From positions 7,502,001 through 7,566,000 of the forward strand of contig NZ_CP071872.1 of assembly GCF_022647665.1 (NCBI RefSeq): a stretch of 64,000 bases of DNA, written 5' to 3'. The notes under the pieces were generated by a model. The model had not been told where the DNA came from. It saw nothing but the letters and a program-made list of their open reading frames with translations, and did no database searches. The position numbers and the translations under genes were made by a program. Below, in pieces: positions 1-8,340 of this stretch. Position 1 is the first letter of the stretch. Each line of letters starts with the position of its first letter. Source of the DNA: Streptomyces formicae (GTDB lineage Bacteria > Actinomycetota > Actinomycetes > Streptomycetales > Streptomycetaceae).

Positions 1-174
1 AACGGCCTGACACCTCGGGGCCTGCAGATCCTGCTCCGGGAGTACGGCATCCGCTCGGCCACCCGCCGCTTCCACGGCAACGTCCAGGCCAAGGGCTACG
101 CGCGCCTGCAGTTCACTGACTCCTGGGCGCGCTATTGCCCCGAGCCCGTACCGGAAACCACGACCGGCGCCTGA
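1..174 (+). CDS. C-terminus of a DUF3631-type protein (5' end outside window)
   Basis: Frame 1 is open from the first base to a TGA at 172-174 and gives 57 residues. The tail has the pattern YGIRSATRRF, then AKGYARLQF and DSWARY, which matches the end of DUF3631 domains as I know them. Those domains are found in helicase/primase-like proteins of actinobacterial integrative elements. The following DUF2637, MobC and relaxase genes fit that setting. The catalytic part lies outside the window, so the function cannot be judged from this piece. Confidence 0.6.
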   Translation, partial: NGLTPRGLQILLREYGIRSATRRFHGNVQAKGYARLQFTDSWARYCPEPVPETTTGA

Positions 175-364
175 CCCGGCACGACCCGTCGCGACTCGTC
201 TCCGCGCAGGTCAGCGCCGTGACGAGTCAGAGTCCGGTGACGAGTCGACTCGACATCACCGCCGCACCCGTACCTGCCTTGACCAGGCATGCGACGACTC
301 GCGACGGGTTCCCCAACCCTCAGGGCCACACCAGCCACACCTTGCACCCCTGGAGCACTCCCCT

Positions 365-1171
365 TTGCCTTCCCCCAACGTCGCCACAGCACCGTCCGCT
401 GCCCCGGTGCCACTGGCCGCCGCGATCCGCACGGGTGTGGCGCTGCTGGCCTTGGCAGCCTTCGCGCTCTCCTACGACGCCCTGCGCCAGATGGCCGCCG
501 CCAGCCACATCCACCGAGCGCTCACCTACGCCTTCCCACTCGTCATCGACGGGTTCATCGCCATCGGGATCGGCGCCCTGCTCGTCCTGCGGACCGCGCC
601 CCTTTCCGCCCGCCTCTACGTATCGGCGCTGGTCGGCATCGCCACCGCCACGAGCATCTGGGCCAACGTCCTGCACGCAATTCGCCTCAACCAGCAAGCC
701 CGCCACACCGGACTCGCCCTCGACGACATCACCGTCGGAGTCATCTCCGCCATCGCCCCGCTCGCCCTGGCCGGAGCCGTCCACTTCTACCTCCTCGTCG
801 CCAGACGCCCTGCCACCCCCGACCGCCACAACACCAGCGCCCGCCACAAACCCCTTGAGGGGCGCGAGACCAGCGAGCCCGCTCCGCCACCCGGCATGGA
901 CTCCAACGACGTGCCGCAGCCGGTCGCGAAGCGAGTGGCGGAGCCCTCTCGCCAGCCCGGTAGGCAAGGAAGCAAGCAGCCGAGCATTTCCCTGGAGCAG
1001 GCCATGGCCCTCGGCCGCACGGCTCCCCTCGGACGAGCCGGTCGTGTCTCGCGCCGCAACGTCGAGAAAGCGATCCGGGACAAGGGGTTCGGCATTTCCC
1101 GGAGCCGCCTGGATGAGGTCAAGAGCCTGCTGCAGGCCGAACTCGACGATGCCACTGCAGGCACCGGCTGA
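365..1171 (+). CDS. DUF2637 membrane protein
   Basis: This 268-residue protein has hydrophobic segments at roughly residues 22-40, 57-78, 84-104 and 120-140, followed by a polar C-terminal half. The pattern ALSYDALRQMA, then FPLVIDGFIAIGIGALL, is characteristic of DUF2637 proteins, which occur on Streptomyces plasmids and integrative elements, where related Spd proteins act in mycelial spread. The TTG start is chosen because GGAG lies eight bases upstream and no better in-frame start precedes the first membrane segment. The charged tail ends in a small helical region (about residues 230-262) that could bind DNA or a partner; that is only an inference. The gene lies just upstream of mobC and relaxase in the same direction. 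Confidence 0.75.
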   Translation: MPSPNVATAPSAAPVPLAAAIRTGVALLALAAFALSYDALRQMAAASHIHRALTYAFPLVIDGFIAIGIGALLVLRTAPLSARLYVSALVGIATATSIWANVLHAIRLNQQARHTGLALDDITVGVISAIAPLALAGAVHFYLLVARRPATPDRHNTSARHKPLEGRETSEPAPPPGMDSNDVPQPVAKRVAEPSRQPGRQGSKQPSISLEQAMALGRTAPLGRAGRVSRRNVEKAIRDKGFGISRSRLDEVKSLLQAELDDATAGTG

Positions 1172-1258
1172 ACCTCGCGGCCCACGTCGCCCCAGCCCGC
1201 CTCTTCCGCGAATCAGCACGGGAGGGGCGGGTCCCCACCACTGCTTGCAGGAGCCCAC

Positions 1259-1909
1259 ATGCACGGCCTCGACCACGAACCCTCGTCATCACAGCAGCAG
1301 ATGGCCCTCTCCCCGGTGCCAGGCGGAGCAAGGTATGGCGTTGGACCGTCCAAGGGCCGGTCCAACGCAGGTGCCTCCGCCCCGGGGGTGGCGGAGGCAT
1401 TTGGGCACCAGGGGGTGCCCGAGCCGGACCAGCTCATCGAGACCAGCGCCGCCGTTCCGCCGCCGCGTGCGGCCGAAGCCGCTGCACTGCACCGAGTCGC
1501 GCGTCGCCGCCAGCGCAAAGAAACCCAGCGCAAAGAGCGCGTCGACGTCCGTTACAGCACCGACGAGAAGACCGACATCCTCGCCGTGGCCCGGTCGCTG
1601 AACATCGCCGCCGCCCACTACGTCGGCGCCGTCGTCATGGCCCACGTCCACGGAGACCTTGCCCTGTCTGGACAGCGCGCCGCGCTCGACGACTACATCG
1701 ACGAACTGACCGCCTTGCGTGGCGAGGTCGCCAAGATCGGCCACAACATCAACCAGATCGCCAAGAAGCTCAACTCCGGCGGTTGTCCACATCCTGGGGA
1801 TACCGCACTCCTCGCACAGGCAGATCGCAGTCTCGGCGCGGTCGACACCACCGTCCGCCACATTGCAGCAGCCACCAACCAGGCCGCCGCCACAAAGGGG
1901 CCCCGGTGA
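1259..1909 (+). CDS. mobC: MobC-like relaxosome accessory protein
   Basis: The 216-residue product has a disordered N-terminus and a basic stretch (RRRQRKETQRKERVDVRYS, about residues 82-100). A helical C-terminal domain follows that carries EVAKIGHNINQIAKKLN, the signature of MobC plasmid mobilization proteins. Those proteins help the relaxase open oriT. The ATG is preceded by GCAGGAG at good spacing. Its TGA overlaps the GTG of the relaxase gene (GTGA), so the two are probably translated as a coupled pair. No conserved oriT could be identified by eye; the intergenic DNA upstream of this gene or of the DUF2637 gene is the likely location. Confidence 0.85.
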   Translation: MHGLDHEPSSSQQQMALSPVPGGARYGVGPSKGRSNAGASAPGVAEAFGHQGVPEPDQLIETSAAVPPPRAAEAAALHRVARRRQRKETQRKERVDVRYSTDEKTDILAVARSLNIAAAHYVGAVVMAHVHGDLALSGQRAALDDYIDELTALRGEVAKIGHNINQIAKKLNSGGCPHPGDTALLAQADRSLGAVDTTVRHIAAATNQAAATKGPR

Positions 1910-3615
1910 TCGCGAAGATCAGCAGCGGCAAGAGCACAGCCGGCCTCATCCGCTACCTCTACGGACCCGGCCGGGCCAACGAGCACACCGACCCCCACCT
2001 GGTCGCCTCCTGGGACGGCTTCGCGCCCGACCCCGGCCGCACCGACGACATCGCCGCCACCAAGAAGCTCCTCGTGGCCGACCTCGACCTACGCGTCAAG
2101 CAGGCCCGTCGGCTCGGCCGGGCGCCCGAGCGGCACGTGTGGCACTGCTCCATCAGGGCCGCCGAGAGTGACCGACAGCTCACTGACGAGGAGTGGGGCG
2201 ACATCGCCCGCCGCGTAGTGGCGGCCGCCGGCATCGCGCCAGACGGTGACCCGGATGGCTGCCGCTGGGTCGCCGTCCGCCACGCGCCGGACCACATCCA
2301 CATCGCCGCCACCAAGGTTCGAGGCGACCTGCGCACCGCTCGCCACTGGAACGACTACCTCACCGCCGACCGCGAACTGGCCTCCATCGAGAAGGAATTC
2401 GGCCTGTTCCAAGTAGTCCGCGGGGATCGCACCGCCGCCAAGCGGCCCACCCGTGCCGAGCAGGAGAAGGCCCGCCGCGCCGGGCAGGAGAAGACCACCC
2501 CTGAACGGCTGCGGGCCACCGTCCGCACCGCCGTGGCAGCCTCCTCCAGTATGAAGGAGTTCGTCGACCTGCTCAGCCACACCGACGGCGTGCTCGTCGA
2601 GGTCGTGTACTTCCCCTCTGGCGACGTGCGCGGCTACAAGGTCGCCCTCGAAGACGACGCCAGCGGCCCCATCTGGTATTCCGGCTCGAAACTCGCCCCG
2701 GACCTGTCCTTCCCCAAGATCCAAGAACGCTTGAAGAACATCGACCCGCAGCCCACCGACCAGCCGGGCCGGCGCAGGCCCGACCCCTGGCATCAGGCCA
2801 CGGCCGCCGCCGAGCGCATCCCGCATCACCTCGACCAGGCCGACGACGAAGCCTCCCAAGGCCACCTCGCCGCCCTCGGTGAAGCCATCGACGCCCTCTC
2901 CCTCGTCACATCACAGGCCCTGCGACCCCAACTCCGAGAAGCAGCCACCGCGTTCGAACGGGCCACCCGCTCCCGCATCCGCGCCGAACACCACCACGCC
3001 CGAGCCCTGCGCGGCGCCGTACGGGCGATGCTCCGCGAGCCCGCCCCCAAGGACGGCACCGCCCTGGCGATGTTCCTCGACGCCGCGATCCTCGTCGTCA
3101 TCGCCGCCGCCCGCTGGCACCAGCTCCGCCACCACGACCAGCAAGTCACCGCCGCACAACAGACCCTGCTCCACCTCCAGGCCGCCTACGACCAAGCCAC
3201 AGCCGCACCCTTGGCCGCCCTCGCCCAGCGCCGACCACCCCAGCAGACCGTGGAACGGCACATCCGCCACCTGCGCCAGGCCGTGCCCGATCACGCCGAG
3301 CAGGTCATCGAAGACCCCGCCTTCGACGCCCTCACCGCCGCTCTCGCCGATGCCGAAGCCGCAGGCCACGCCCCGGAACGGCTCCTCCAGCACGTCGCCG
3401 ACCAACGCGCCCTGGACGACGCGCGCCGCCCCGCACGGGTCCTGACCTGGCGCATCCAACGCCTCAGCGCAAGGCCGGCACCCAGCGCACGAGCCCGCGC
3501 AGCACAGGCCCGCAGCACGGTACGGGCTAGCAGCGCAGCACAGCGCCCCAACGCTCAGATCCACGCGGCAGCCGCCGTCCCGGCCCCGCAACCGCCGCGA
3601 GCACGGCGGCGCTGA
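1906..3615 (+). CDS. Relaxase/mobilization nuclease (MobA/VirD2-like)
   Basis: This 569-residue protein would nick oriT and lead the DNA strand during conjugative transfer. The N-terminal domain shows the histidine metal motif of relaxases, RHAPDHIHIAATKV (about residues 125-138), and the upstream HVWHCSIRAA strand typical of the fold. The C-terminal half (from about residue 300) is alanine- and arginine-rich, predicted helical, and has a hydrophobic segment near residue 395 (FLDAAILVVIAAA). GTG at 1906 overlaps the mobC stop. The open frame extends upstream to 1783, but that part lies inside mobC and is not expected to be coding. No coupling protein or integrase is visible nearby, so this looks like a mobilizable rather than self-transmissible element. 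Confidence 0.88.
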   Translation: MIAKISSGKSTAGLIRYLYGPGRANEHTDPHLVASWDGFAPDPGRTDDIAATKKLLVADLDLRVKQARRLGRAPERHVWHCSIRAAESDRQLTDEEWGDIARRVVAAAGIAPDGDPDGCRWVAVRHAPDHIHIAATKVRGDLRTARHWNDYLTADRELASIEKEFGLFQVVRGDRTAAKRPTRAEQEKARRAGQEKTTPERLRATVRTAVAASSSMKEFVDLLSHTDGVLVEVVYFPSGDVRGYKVALEDDASGPIWYSGSKLAPDLSFPKIQERLKNIDPQPTDQPGRRRPDPWHQATAAAERIPHHLDQADDEASQGHLAALGEAIDALSLVTSQALRPQLREAATAFERATRSRIRAEHHHARALRGAVRAMLREPAPKDGTALAMFLDAAILVVIAAARWHQLRHHDQQVTAAQQTLLHLQAAYDQATAAPLAALAQRRPPQQTVERHIRHLRQAVPDHAEQVIEDPAFDALTAALADAEAAGHAPERLLQHVADQRALDDARRPARVLTWRIQRLSARPAPSARARAAQARSTVRASSAAQRPNAQIHAAAAVPAPQPPRARRR

Positions 3616-3715
3616 TCACGACCGCAAACGGGATGCGGCCTGTTCCCGCCCGCGCGTACGCTGGCCGTGCCGTAGGCGTGAGACCTCCGCCCGGCACGAC
3701 TCCGAAGGACATCAC

Positions 3716-4720
3716 GTGAGTACGTCATTTCCTTTCCTGCGCGCCTGGACGGAGAAGACCCGGCAGGACCACCCCCTGCGCGATCTGATCACCGAGGCCG
3801 CCGGAAACAGTGCCCCGGGCAGCTTCGCCTCGGTCACCGTCACGGCCTTCGAGGACATCATCGAGGCCCTCGAGAAGGCGCAGCCCCTGCGGCTGGACAG
3901 CGTGCGCGGCGACTTCCGACGGGCCCGCACGTTCGACGATCTCCTCAGCGTGCGGGCCGAACTTGTCGCCGGCGCCAAGCTCGCGCGCGCAGGTGTCCCC
4001 TTCGACTTCGGCCAGCGCAACGGCGCCCCCGAGCCGGACTTGGTGCTACGTGAGATGGACCTCGGTATCGAGGTCAAGGCCCGCCGCCTGGACGGCCTTC
4101 GGGACCTGAGCAACGATCTAGAGGACGCGCTTGCCGAGGTCGACGCGAAGGTTCTCGTACACGTCGTGCCCGACTCGCACCCGCTCATCATCAAGGCCGA
4201 CGTGCGGGCCAAGGTGGTCGAAGAGACCGTCCAGCGCGTGCGCAGCGGGAACCTGGGCGTTGAGGTGACCGAGGTGGACCAGCCCTGGGCAGCCCGCCAG
4301 CGTCTCCTGCTCCGCATCGGGATCCACCAGGCGGGCGACCTGCCGTACGGCTCGCGGGTCGTTGTCACGAACGGCTTCTGGGGCAGCGAGCCAGGCCCGC
4401 ACCTGATGGACACCGAGGACCAGGTGCGGGCCATCCTGGAGAACGAGCAGAAGGTCCGGCAGGCCGAGTCCATGCCCACCATCCTCCTGATCGACGCGGC
4501 ACGCACGGGCGCCGCTTACATACGCTCGTCGGCGGTCTGGGCACAGCGCCTGGCCACGCTGCTGCCCGACACCACCCCGTTCGTGGGCGCCGCCGTGATG
4601 ATGCCGACGCTCGACAACCCTGACGCAGCGATCTCCCTCGGCGTGCGCCCGGCCCTGTCCGACAAGGACCGCCGCGCGGTGCATGAGCTGGCCGGCCGCC
4701 TCGGGCTCACCGGAGTCTGA
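3716..4720 (+). CDS. Hypothetical protein with a PD-(D/E)XK nuclease-like motif
   Basis: I do not recognise this 334-residue protein as a named family. Residues about 109-124 read PDLVLREMDLGIEVKA, a near-textbook PD-x9-ExK arrangement of the restriction-endonuclease-like fold (PD followed by E-x-K). Mixed helix and strand continue to the end. No helicase or DNA-binding domain is evident. The GTG start is preceded by GAAGGA at proper spacing. It stands alone, 100 bases after the relaxase and convergent with the lanthipeptide cluster, the usual place for element cargo. A defence or element-maintenance nuclease is possible, but only the motif supports it. Confidence 0.6.
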   Translation: MSTSFPFLRAWTEKTRQDHPLRDLITEAAGNSAPGSFASVTVTAFEDIIEALEKAQPLRLDSVRGDFRRARTFDDLLSVRAELVAGAKLARAGVPFDFGQRNGAPEPDLVLREMDLGIEVKARRLDGLRDLSNDLEDALAEVDAKVLVHVVPDSHPLIIKADVRAKVVEETVQRVRSGNLGVEVTEVDQPWAARQRLLLRIGIHQAGDLPYGSRVVVTNGFWGSEPGPHLMDTEDQVRAILENEQKVRQAESMPTILLIDAARTGAAYIRSSAVWAQRLATLLPDTTPFVGAAVMMPTLDNPDAAISLGVRPALSDKDRRAVHELAGRLGLTGV

Positions 4721-4885
4721 GGCAGGCAGGACACCACTGCTGCAACCGGTGGCGGCAGGATGCCCTTCAGCAGTGGGCTGCCCTGCCGCCCGCTCCCTCC
4801 GCTTCCGCTGAAACATGCCCGCCGGGCCGGGAGCCCGACCGGGACCACCTGCTCCGCTTGGCGCTCGCGGGCGTGGACCAGCACC

Positions 4886-6151
4886 TCATGGCGGCCGGTC
4901 TGGGCCTCGACCGATCATGAGTACGCGCATGGCCTTCGGGATTTCGCCGGTCACCGGCTCTCGACGTCCAACCAGTCCCGCAGCCGCTCGACGAGCTCCC
5001 AGGGGTGTAGGTCCGTCAGGCTTTCCCATAGGGCTTGTACGTTCGGGATCCGAGGGGGGTGTGAGGCTTTCCCGGATCACGCTGTCGCTGGCGCGCAGTG
5101 ACGCCGTCAGTTCGCCTCGCAGCTCGTTCGGGATGGTCCTCGTTCCGAGGGCGCAGGAACGCGCCAGTGCGCGGCAGTCCTGTGCCTGCCGGTCCGTGGC
5201 GATCGCAGTGAACAGGGTGTGCGCCAGGTTCTCGCGGGCCGCGTAGCCGTCTTGGGCGTCCGTCGTCCTGCGGTGGAGGTCCTCGACGATGCGGTGCGCC
5301 CCGGGCGCCTCGGCGGAACCGATCGCGTCGAGGACGGTAAGTCCGAGTCGGATGTCAAAGACGGTCATCCCGGGTTCGGTCTTCCGCTCGGAGTAGGTCG
5401 TCACCAGGTTCGCCAGGTGTTCGTCGATCGGCTGTCTGGCGTCGCGGCGGCACAGGACGGTCAGGCATGCCGTGATGGCCTGCTCCCACGGATCGCCAGG
5501 CATCGTGTCGGCGACGAGCACGGCAGCCAACGCCGTGTCACCCGCAACAAGGGCGGCGAGCACGGCGACTTGGCGCCCGTCGAGCATCCGATTGCCTACA
5601 CCTCGGTGAGCTTCGATGTGTGTCAGGGCCTCGGCCCAACGTCCCTCGGTGGTGAGGGTGCGCGTGCCGTCGGCGAGGAGCACGCGCCACAGCCACGCGC
5701 GGACCTCGTGGCGGTCCTCGTCTGTCGCAGCGAGGCCCGCTGGTACCACGACGTCCTCGAACCGGGCAGCTGTGCCCGCCTCGACGGCTTCGTACAGGTC
5801 GAGCAGTCGCTGACGGCCCTCATCTGCGCGACCGGCGCGGATTTGGAGGCGGGCCAGGTTGACGACCGGTTCCAGTCCTCGGATCGCGCTCATGCCGGGC
5901 AGGGGGCAGGCGTGGAGATAGGCGACGGCGTGCTGGTGGCACATCTCGCGTGCGAGGTCAGGAAGATCGAGATCCGAGGCGATGAGCGCAGCCTGGTTGT
6001 AGACGGCCGATGCGAGCCCCTGGTCGGTCTCTTTCACCGCGGTGTCGGCCAGGTCGACGAGCGCGCGTACGCGTTCAGGCAGGGGCAGGCAGGCGGGTCG
6101 GAATCGGGCGACGAGCGGGAAGCGCTGGGCTATGGGTCCGTGCGGGTCCAT
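4886..6151 (-). CDS. Helical-repeat protein at the 3' end of the FxLD lanthipeptide cluster
   Basis: The 421-residue product is alpha-helical with TPR-like spacing of alanine and leucine (for example ASAVYNQAALIASDLDLPD and LARLQIRAGRADEGRQRLLD). There is no signal peptide, no membrane segment and no catalytic motif. The ATG at 6151 has GGGGGA just upstream. It is the last gene of the minus-strand lanthipeptide operon, 88 bases after the methyltransferase gene. Related helical proteins accompany FxLD-type clusters in Streptomyces to my recollection, but their role is not known to me. Regulation, peptide handling or self-protection are all open. Confidence 0.65.
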   Translation of the reverse strand: MDPHGPIAQRFPLVARFRPACLPLPERVRALVDLADTAVKETDQGLASAVYNQAALIASDLDLPDLAREMCHQHAVAYLHACPLPGMSAIRGLEPVVNLARLQIRAGRADEGRQRLLDLYEAVEAGTAARFEDVVVPAGLAATDEDRHEVRAWLWRVLLADGTRTLTTEGRWAEALTHIEAHRGVGNRMLDGRQVAVLAALVAGDTALAAVLVADTMPGDPWEQAITACLTVLCRRDARQPIDEHLANLVTTYSERKTEPGMTVFDIRLGLTVLDAIGSAEAPGAHRIVEDLHRRTTDAQDGYAARENLAHTLFTAIATDRQAQDCRALARSCALGTRTIPNELRGELTASLRASDSVIRESLTPPSDPERTSPMGKPDGPTPLGARRAAAGLVGRREPVTGEIPKAMRVLMIGRGPDRPP

Positions 6152-6239
6152 GGATCCCCCTGGTCGAGAGTGAGGACTGCTGAGGCGACGGTGCCCGTCA
6201 GCCGTGTGCCGGCGGGCACCGTCCGCTACGTGTGGGGCG

Positions 6240-7553
6240 TCACTGCCAGTCGACGACGATGCGGTTCAGCGGGGTGTCGAGAGCGAAGAGACCGAGGCGG
6301 CGTTCGATGGCAGGGGCGTCGAGGGGCTGGATCTCGAACGTGGCCTCGCGGCTGCGGTAGTCGCGGTCCCAGGTGCGGATGGCGTCGGCGACCTTCGCGG
6401 CGAGCTCATCGCTGCCGGGTCCGTGGCCGATGACGCCGAACTCCCAGAGCTTGTCGCCCTCAGGAGTCTTCTCCTTGGACAGGCGCCGGGCGAGGTAGGT
6501 GACGGCGCCCTTGTCGACGGCCGCGGTCGACGAGGGGTAGGGGTCCTCGGTGAGGGGACCGCCCTTGGCGCTCTGGGGGAACAGCATCCGGATCAGGCCG
6601 GAGGGAAGGGAGCAGGTGACGAACAGTTCCATCCACTCCGGCGACTCCATGGCGCGGACCGTCATGCCGGTCCACTCCTCGGTGCGCGGCTGATCCAGGG
6701 CACCGGAGAGGGCATCGGCGTCCATGTTCTGCCCAGCGGGGGCCTGGAGACGTACGGTGCCGTCCGCGCTGAGCGGGATGATTCGGCGGTCGTCGTCGGC
6801 GATGCCCCGCCGGAGCGGCATGAAGGTGTTCATCTCGCTGCCGAGGGACACCCATCGGCCGTGGCGCTGCTCGTAGGCGATGGAGCGGGAGACCGTGCCC
6901 TTGAGGCGCTGGGGGACGAGGAGCCGACCGCCGGGCGCGAGTTGCTGCAGCCAGGCGTGCGGTACGCCGTGTGCACCGACGGTGGCGGTGATCCGGTCGT
7001 ACGGTGCACCTTCTGCGTAGCCGAGAGCCCCGTCGCGGGTCACCGCCTCGACGTTGGTGATCCCGGCGGCGGCGAGGTGCGCGCGGGCGCCCTCCACGAG
7101 GTCTTCGTCGACATCGAGCGTGGTCACGTGCCCGCTCTCGCCGACCAGATGGGCGAGCAGGCCGGCGTTGTAGCCGGTGCCGGCGCCGAGTTCGAGGATG
7201 CGCTCGCCGGGCTGGGCATCGAGCTGGTCCAGCATGAGGGCGACCACGCCCGGCTGGGAGGCGCAGGAGATCGAGGTGCCGTCGGTGTCGTACTTGATGT
7301 GCACCGGTGCATTGGCGTAGGCGTCTTCGAGTGAGGCATCGGGAACGAACACGTGACGCGGCACGGTCCGCAACGCGGTTTCGACGGCGGGCGTACGGGC
7401 GTGTCCGTCAGCTCGGAGCTGGTCGACCAGGGCGTTGCGGAGGCGCTCGGCGTCCGCCGTGGGGGTGGCGATCGTGTCGGTGTTCACCGCGCTGACGCTA
7501 TAGGCGTTGGTCGTTGCCTCGTCGGGCGACGCGGTGTGGTCACTCGTTCCCAT
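6240..7553 (-). CDS. fxlM: FxLD-system methyltransferase (PIMT-like)
   Basis: This SAM-dependent methyltransferase resembles protein-L-isoaspartate O-methyltransferase and is the type that accompanies FxLD lanthipeptide precursors. Motif I is ILELGAGTGYNAG (about residues 117-129), preceded by the PIMT-like segments VPRHVFVPD and TSISCASQPGVVALMLDQL. A C-terminal extension of about 170 residues follows the methyltransferase fold, as in the family. ATG 7553 has GAGAGG upstream. The same frame is open well upstream and there encodes a sensible protein end (ending IAREVV), which belongs to the preceding gene once a one-base indel is removed. The native product is therefore probably one fused protein of about 692 residues. 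Confidence 0.88.
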   Translation of the reverse strand: MGTSDHTASPDEATTNAYSVSAVNTDTIATPTADAERLRNALVDQLRADGHARTPAVETALRTVPRHVFVPDASLEDAYANAPVHIKYDTDGTSISCASQPGVVALMLDQLDAQPGERILELGAGTGYNAGLLAHLVGESGHVTTLDVDEDLVEGARAHLAAAGITNVEAVTRDGALGYAEGAPYDRITATVGAHGVPHAWLQQLAPGGRLLVPQRLKGTVSRSIAYEQRHGRWVSLGSEMNTFMPLRRGIADDDRRIIPLSADGTVRLQAPAGQNMDADALSGALDQPRTEEWTGMTVRAMESPEWMELFVTCSLPSGLIRMLFPQSAKGGPLTEDPYPSSTAAVDKGAVTYLARRLSKEKTPEGDKLWEFGVIGHGPGSDELAAKVADAIRTWDRDYRSREATFEIQPLDAPAIERRLGLFALDTPLNRIVVDWQ

Positions 7554-8319
7554 GACTACCTCTCGTGCGATGTTGGACAGGGCGCTCTGGTCGTCTCGGA
7601 GAAGACCGGCGCGGTTGGCGTGGAAGATCACGTGATGGGCGATGACGGCTCGCAGGCCGCGGGTGAGCGCGCCGCAGCCTGCAAGGTCGGCGAGTGGCCC
7701 CCGCCCGTTCGAAGGCGGTCACCCATGCGCCGTGCGCGTGGAGTGGGCCGTCCGGACGGCAGAGACCGTGGGCGTCGGCTGCCATGAGTTTCCGTACGGC
7801 CAGGGCGAGTTCGGCGACGCGTTCGGGTGGCAGAGGACTGATGACCGGCCGGAGGGCGGCGACCTTCGCCCAGACATCGCCCTGCTCGAACCAGTCGAGT
7901 CCAGCACCGCGCATCATGGCACTCGCCAGCAGGACGGCGGTCTCCCGGCGTCCCAGGTGCCCTGGGCTCGGCTCGTAGGTGAGCAGGTGGCGGGAGTCCC
8001 TGTGGAACAGTTCGTGGGCGGCGCCCATGGCGTCCGGGCCGCCGAACGCGTCAGTCTCGGGCTCGTAGACAAAGGGCAGCCACGACACGACCACCTCGTC
8101 GGCAACGAGATCACTCAGCAGCGACTCGATGACCGGAGAGGGCTCGTCGGCGAGATACCGCAGCGGCCAGGGCTGCTTGTTCATGAACCACCAGCCGGTG
8201 AGCTGCCCCTCGGCCTCGGCCGCGATCAGGGCAGGGCCGAGGCATTCGACAATGGCTCGCCAGGCACTCTCGCGGTCGATGAAGGTGATGTTGTGCTGCT
8301 GCCAGCGGTCAGGGGGCAT
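7540..8319 (-). CDS. Thiopeptide-type bacteriocin biosynthesis domain protein, frameshifted near its end
   Basis: Residues 1-204 match the separate C-terminal elimination domain of class I lanthipeptide dehydratases (thiopeptide-type bacteriocin biosynthesis domain): WQQHNITFIDRESAWRAIVE at the start, then WWFMNKQPWPLRYL and FGGPDAMGAAHELFHRDS. From about residue 205 the ORF turns arginine-rich and loses family character. Removing one base from the G5 run (C5 on the plus strand at 7698-7702) gives ERAGPLADLAGCGALTRGLR, then VIAHHVIFHANRAGLL and so on. That is the expected family end, and it continues in frame into fxlM without a stop. The ORF as sequenced is 259 residues with a 14-base overlap with fxlM. 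ATG 8319 has AGGAC upstream and follows lanC by 21 bases. Confidence 0.8.
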   Translation of the reverse strand: MPPDRWQQHNITFIDRESAWRAIVECLGPALIAAEAEGQLTGWWFMNKQPWPLRYLADEPSPVIESLLSDLVADEVVVSWLPFVYEPETDAFGGPDAMGAAHELFHRDSRHLLTYEPSPGHLGRRETAVLLASAMMRGAGLDWFEQGDVWAKVAALRPVISPLPPERVAELALAVRKLMAADAHGLCRPDGPLHAHGAWVTAFERAGATRRPCRLRRAHPRPASRHRPSRDLPRQPRRSSPRRPERPVQHRTRGSHGNE

Positions 8320-8340
8320 AGAGGTCCTTCGGTCGGTGGA

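Noticed and set aside
135..1601. A 488-residue plus-strand frame overlapping the DUF2637 and MobC genes
   Set aside because: Low-complexity Pro/Ser/Arg content typical of the wrong frame of GC-rich DNA; both overlapped genes have clear families.
7540..7710. Programmed frameshift to make both a short protein and a fusion
   Set aside because: A G5 run alone is not a known slippery heptamer, and the same type of indel recurs in unrelated genes in this window, so sequence error is simpler.
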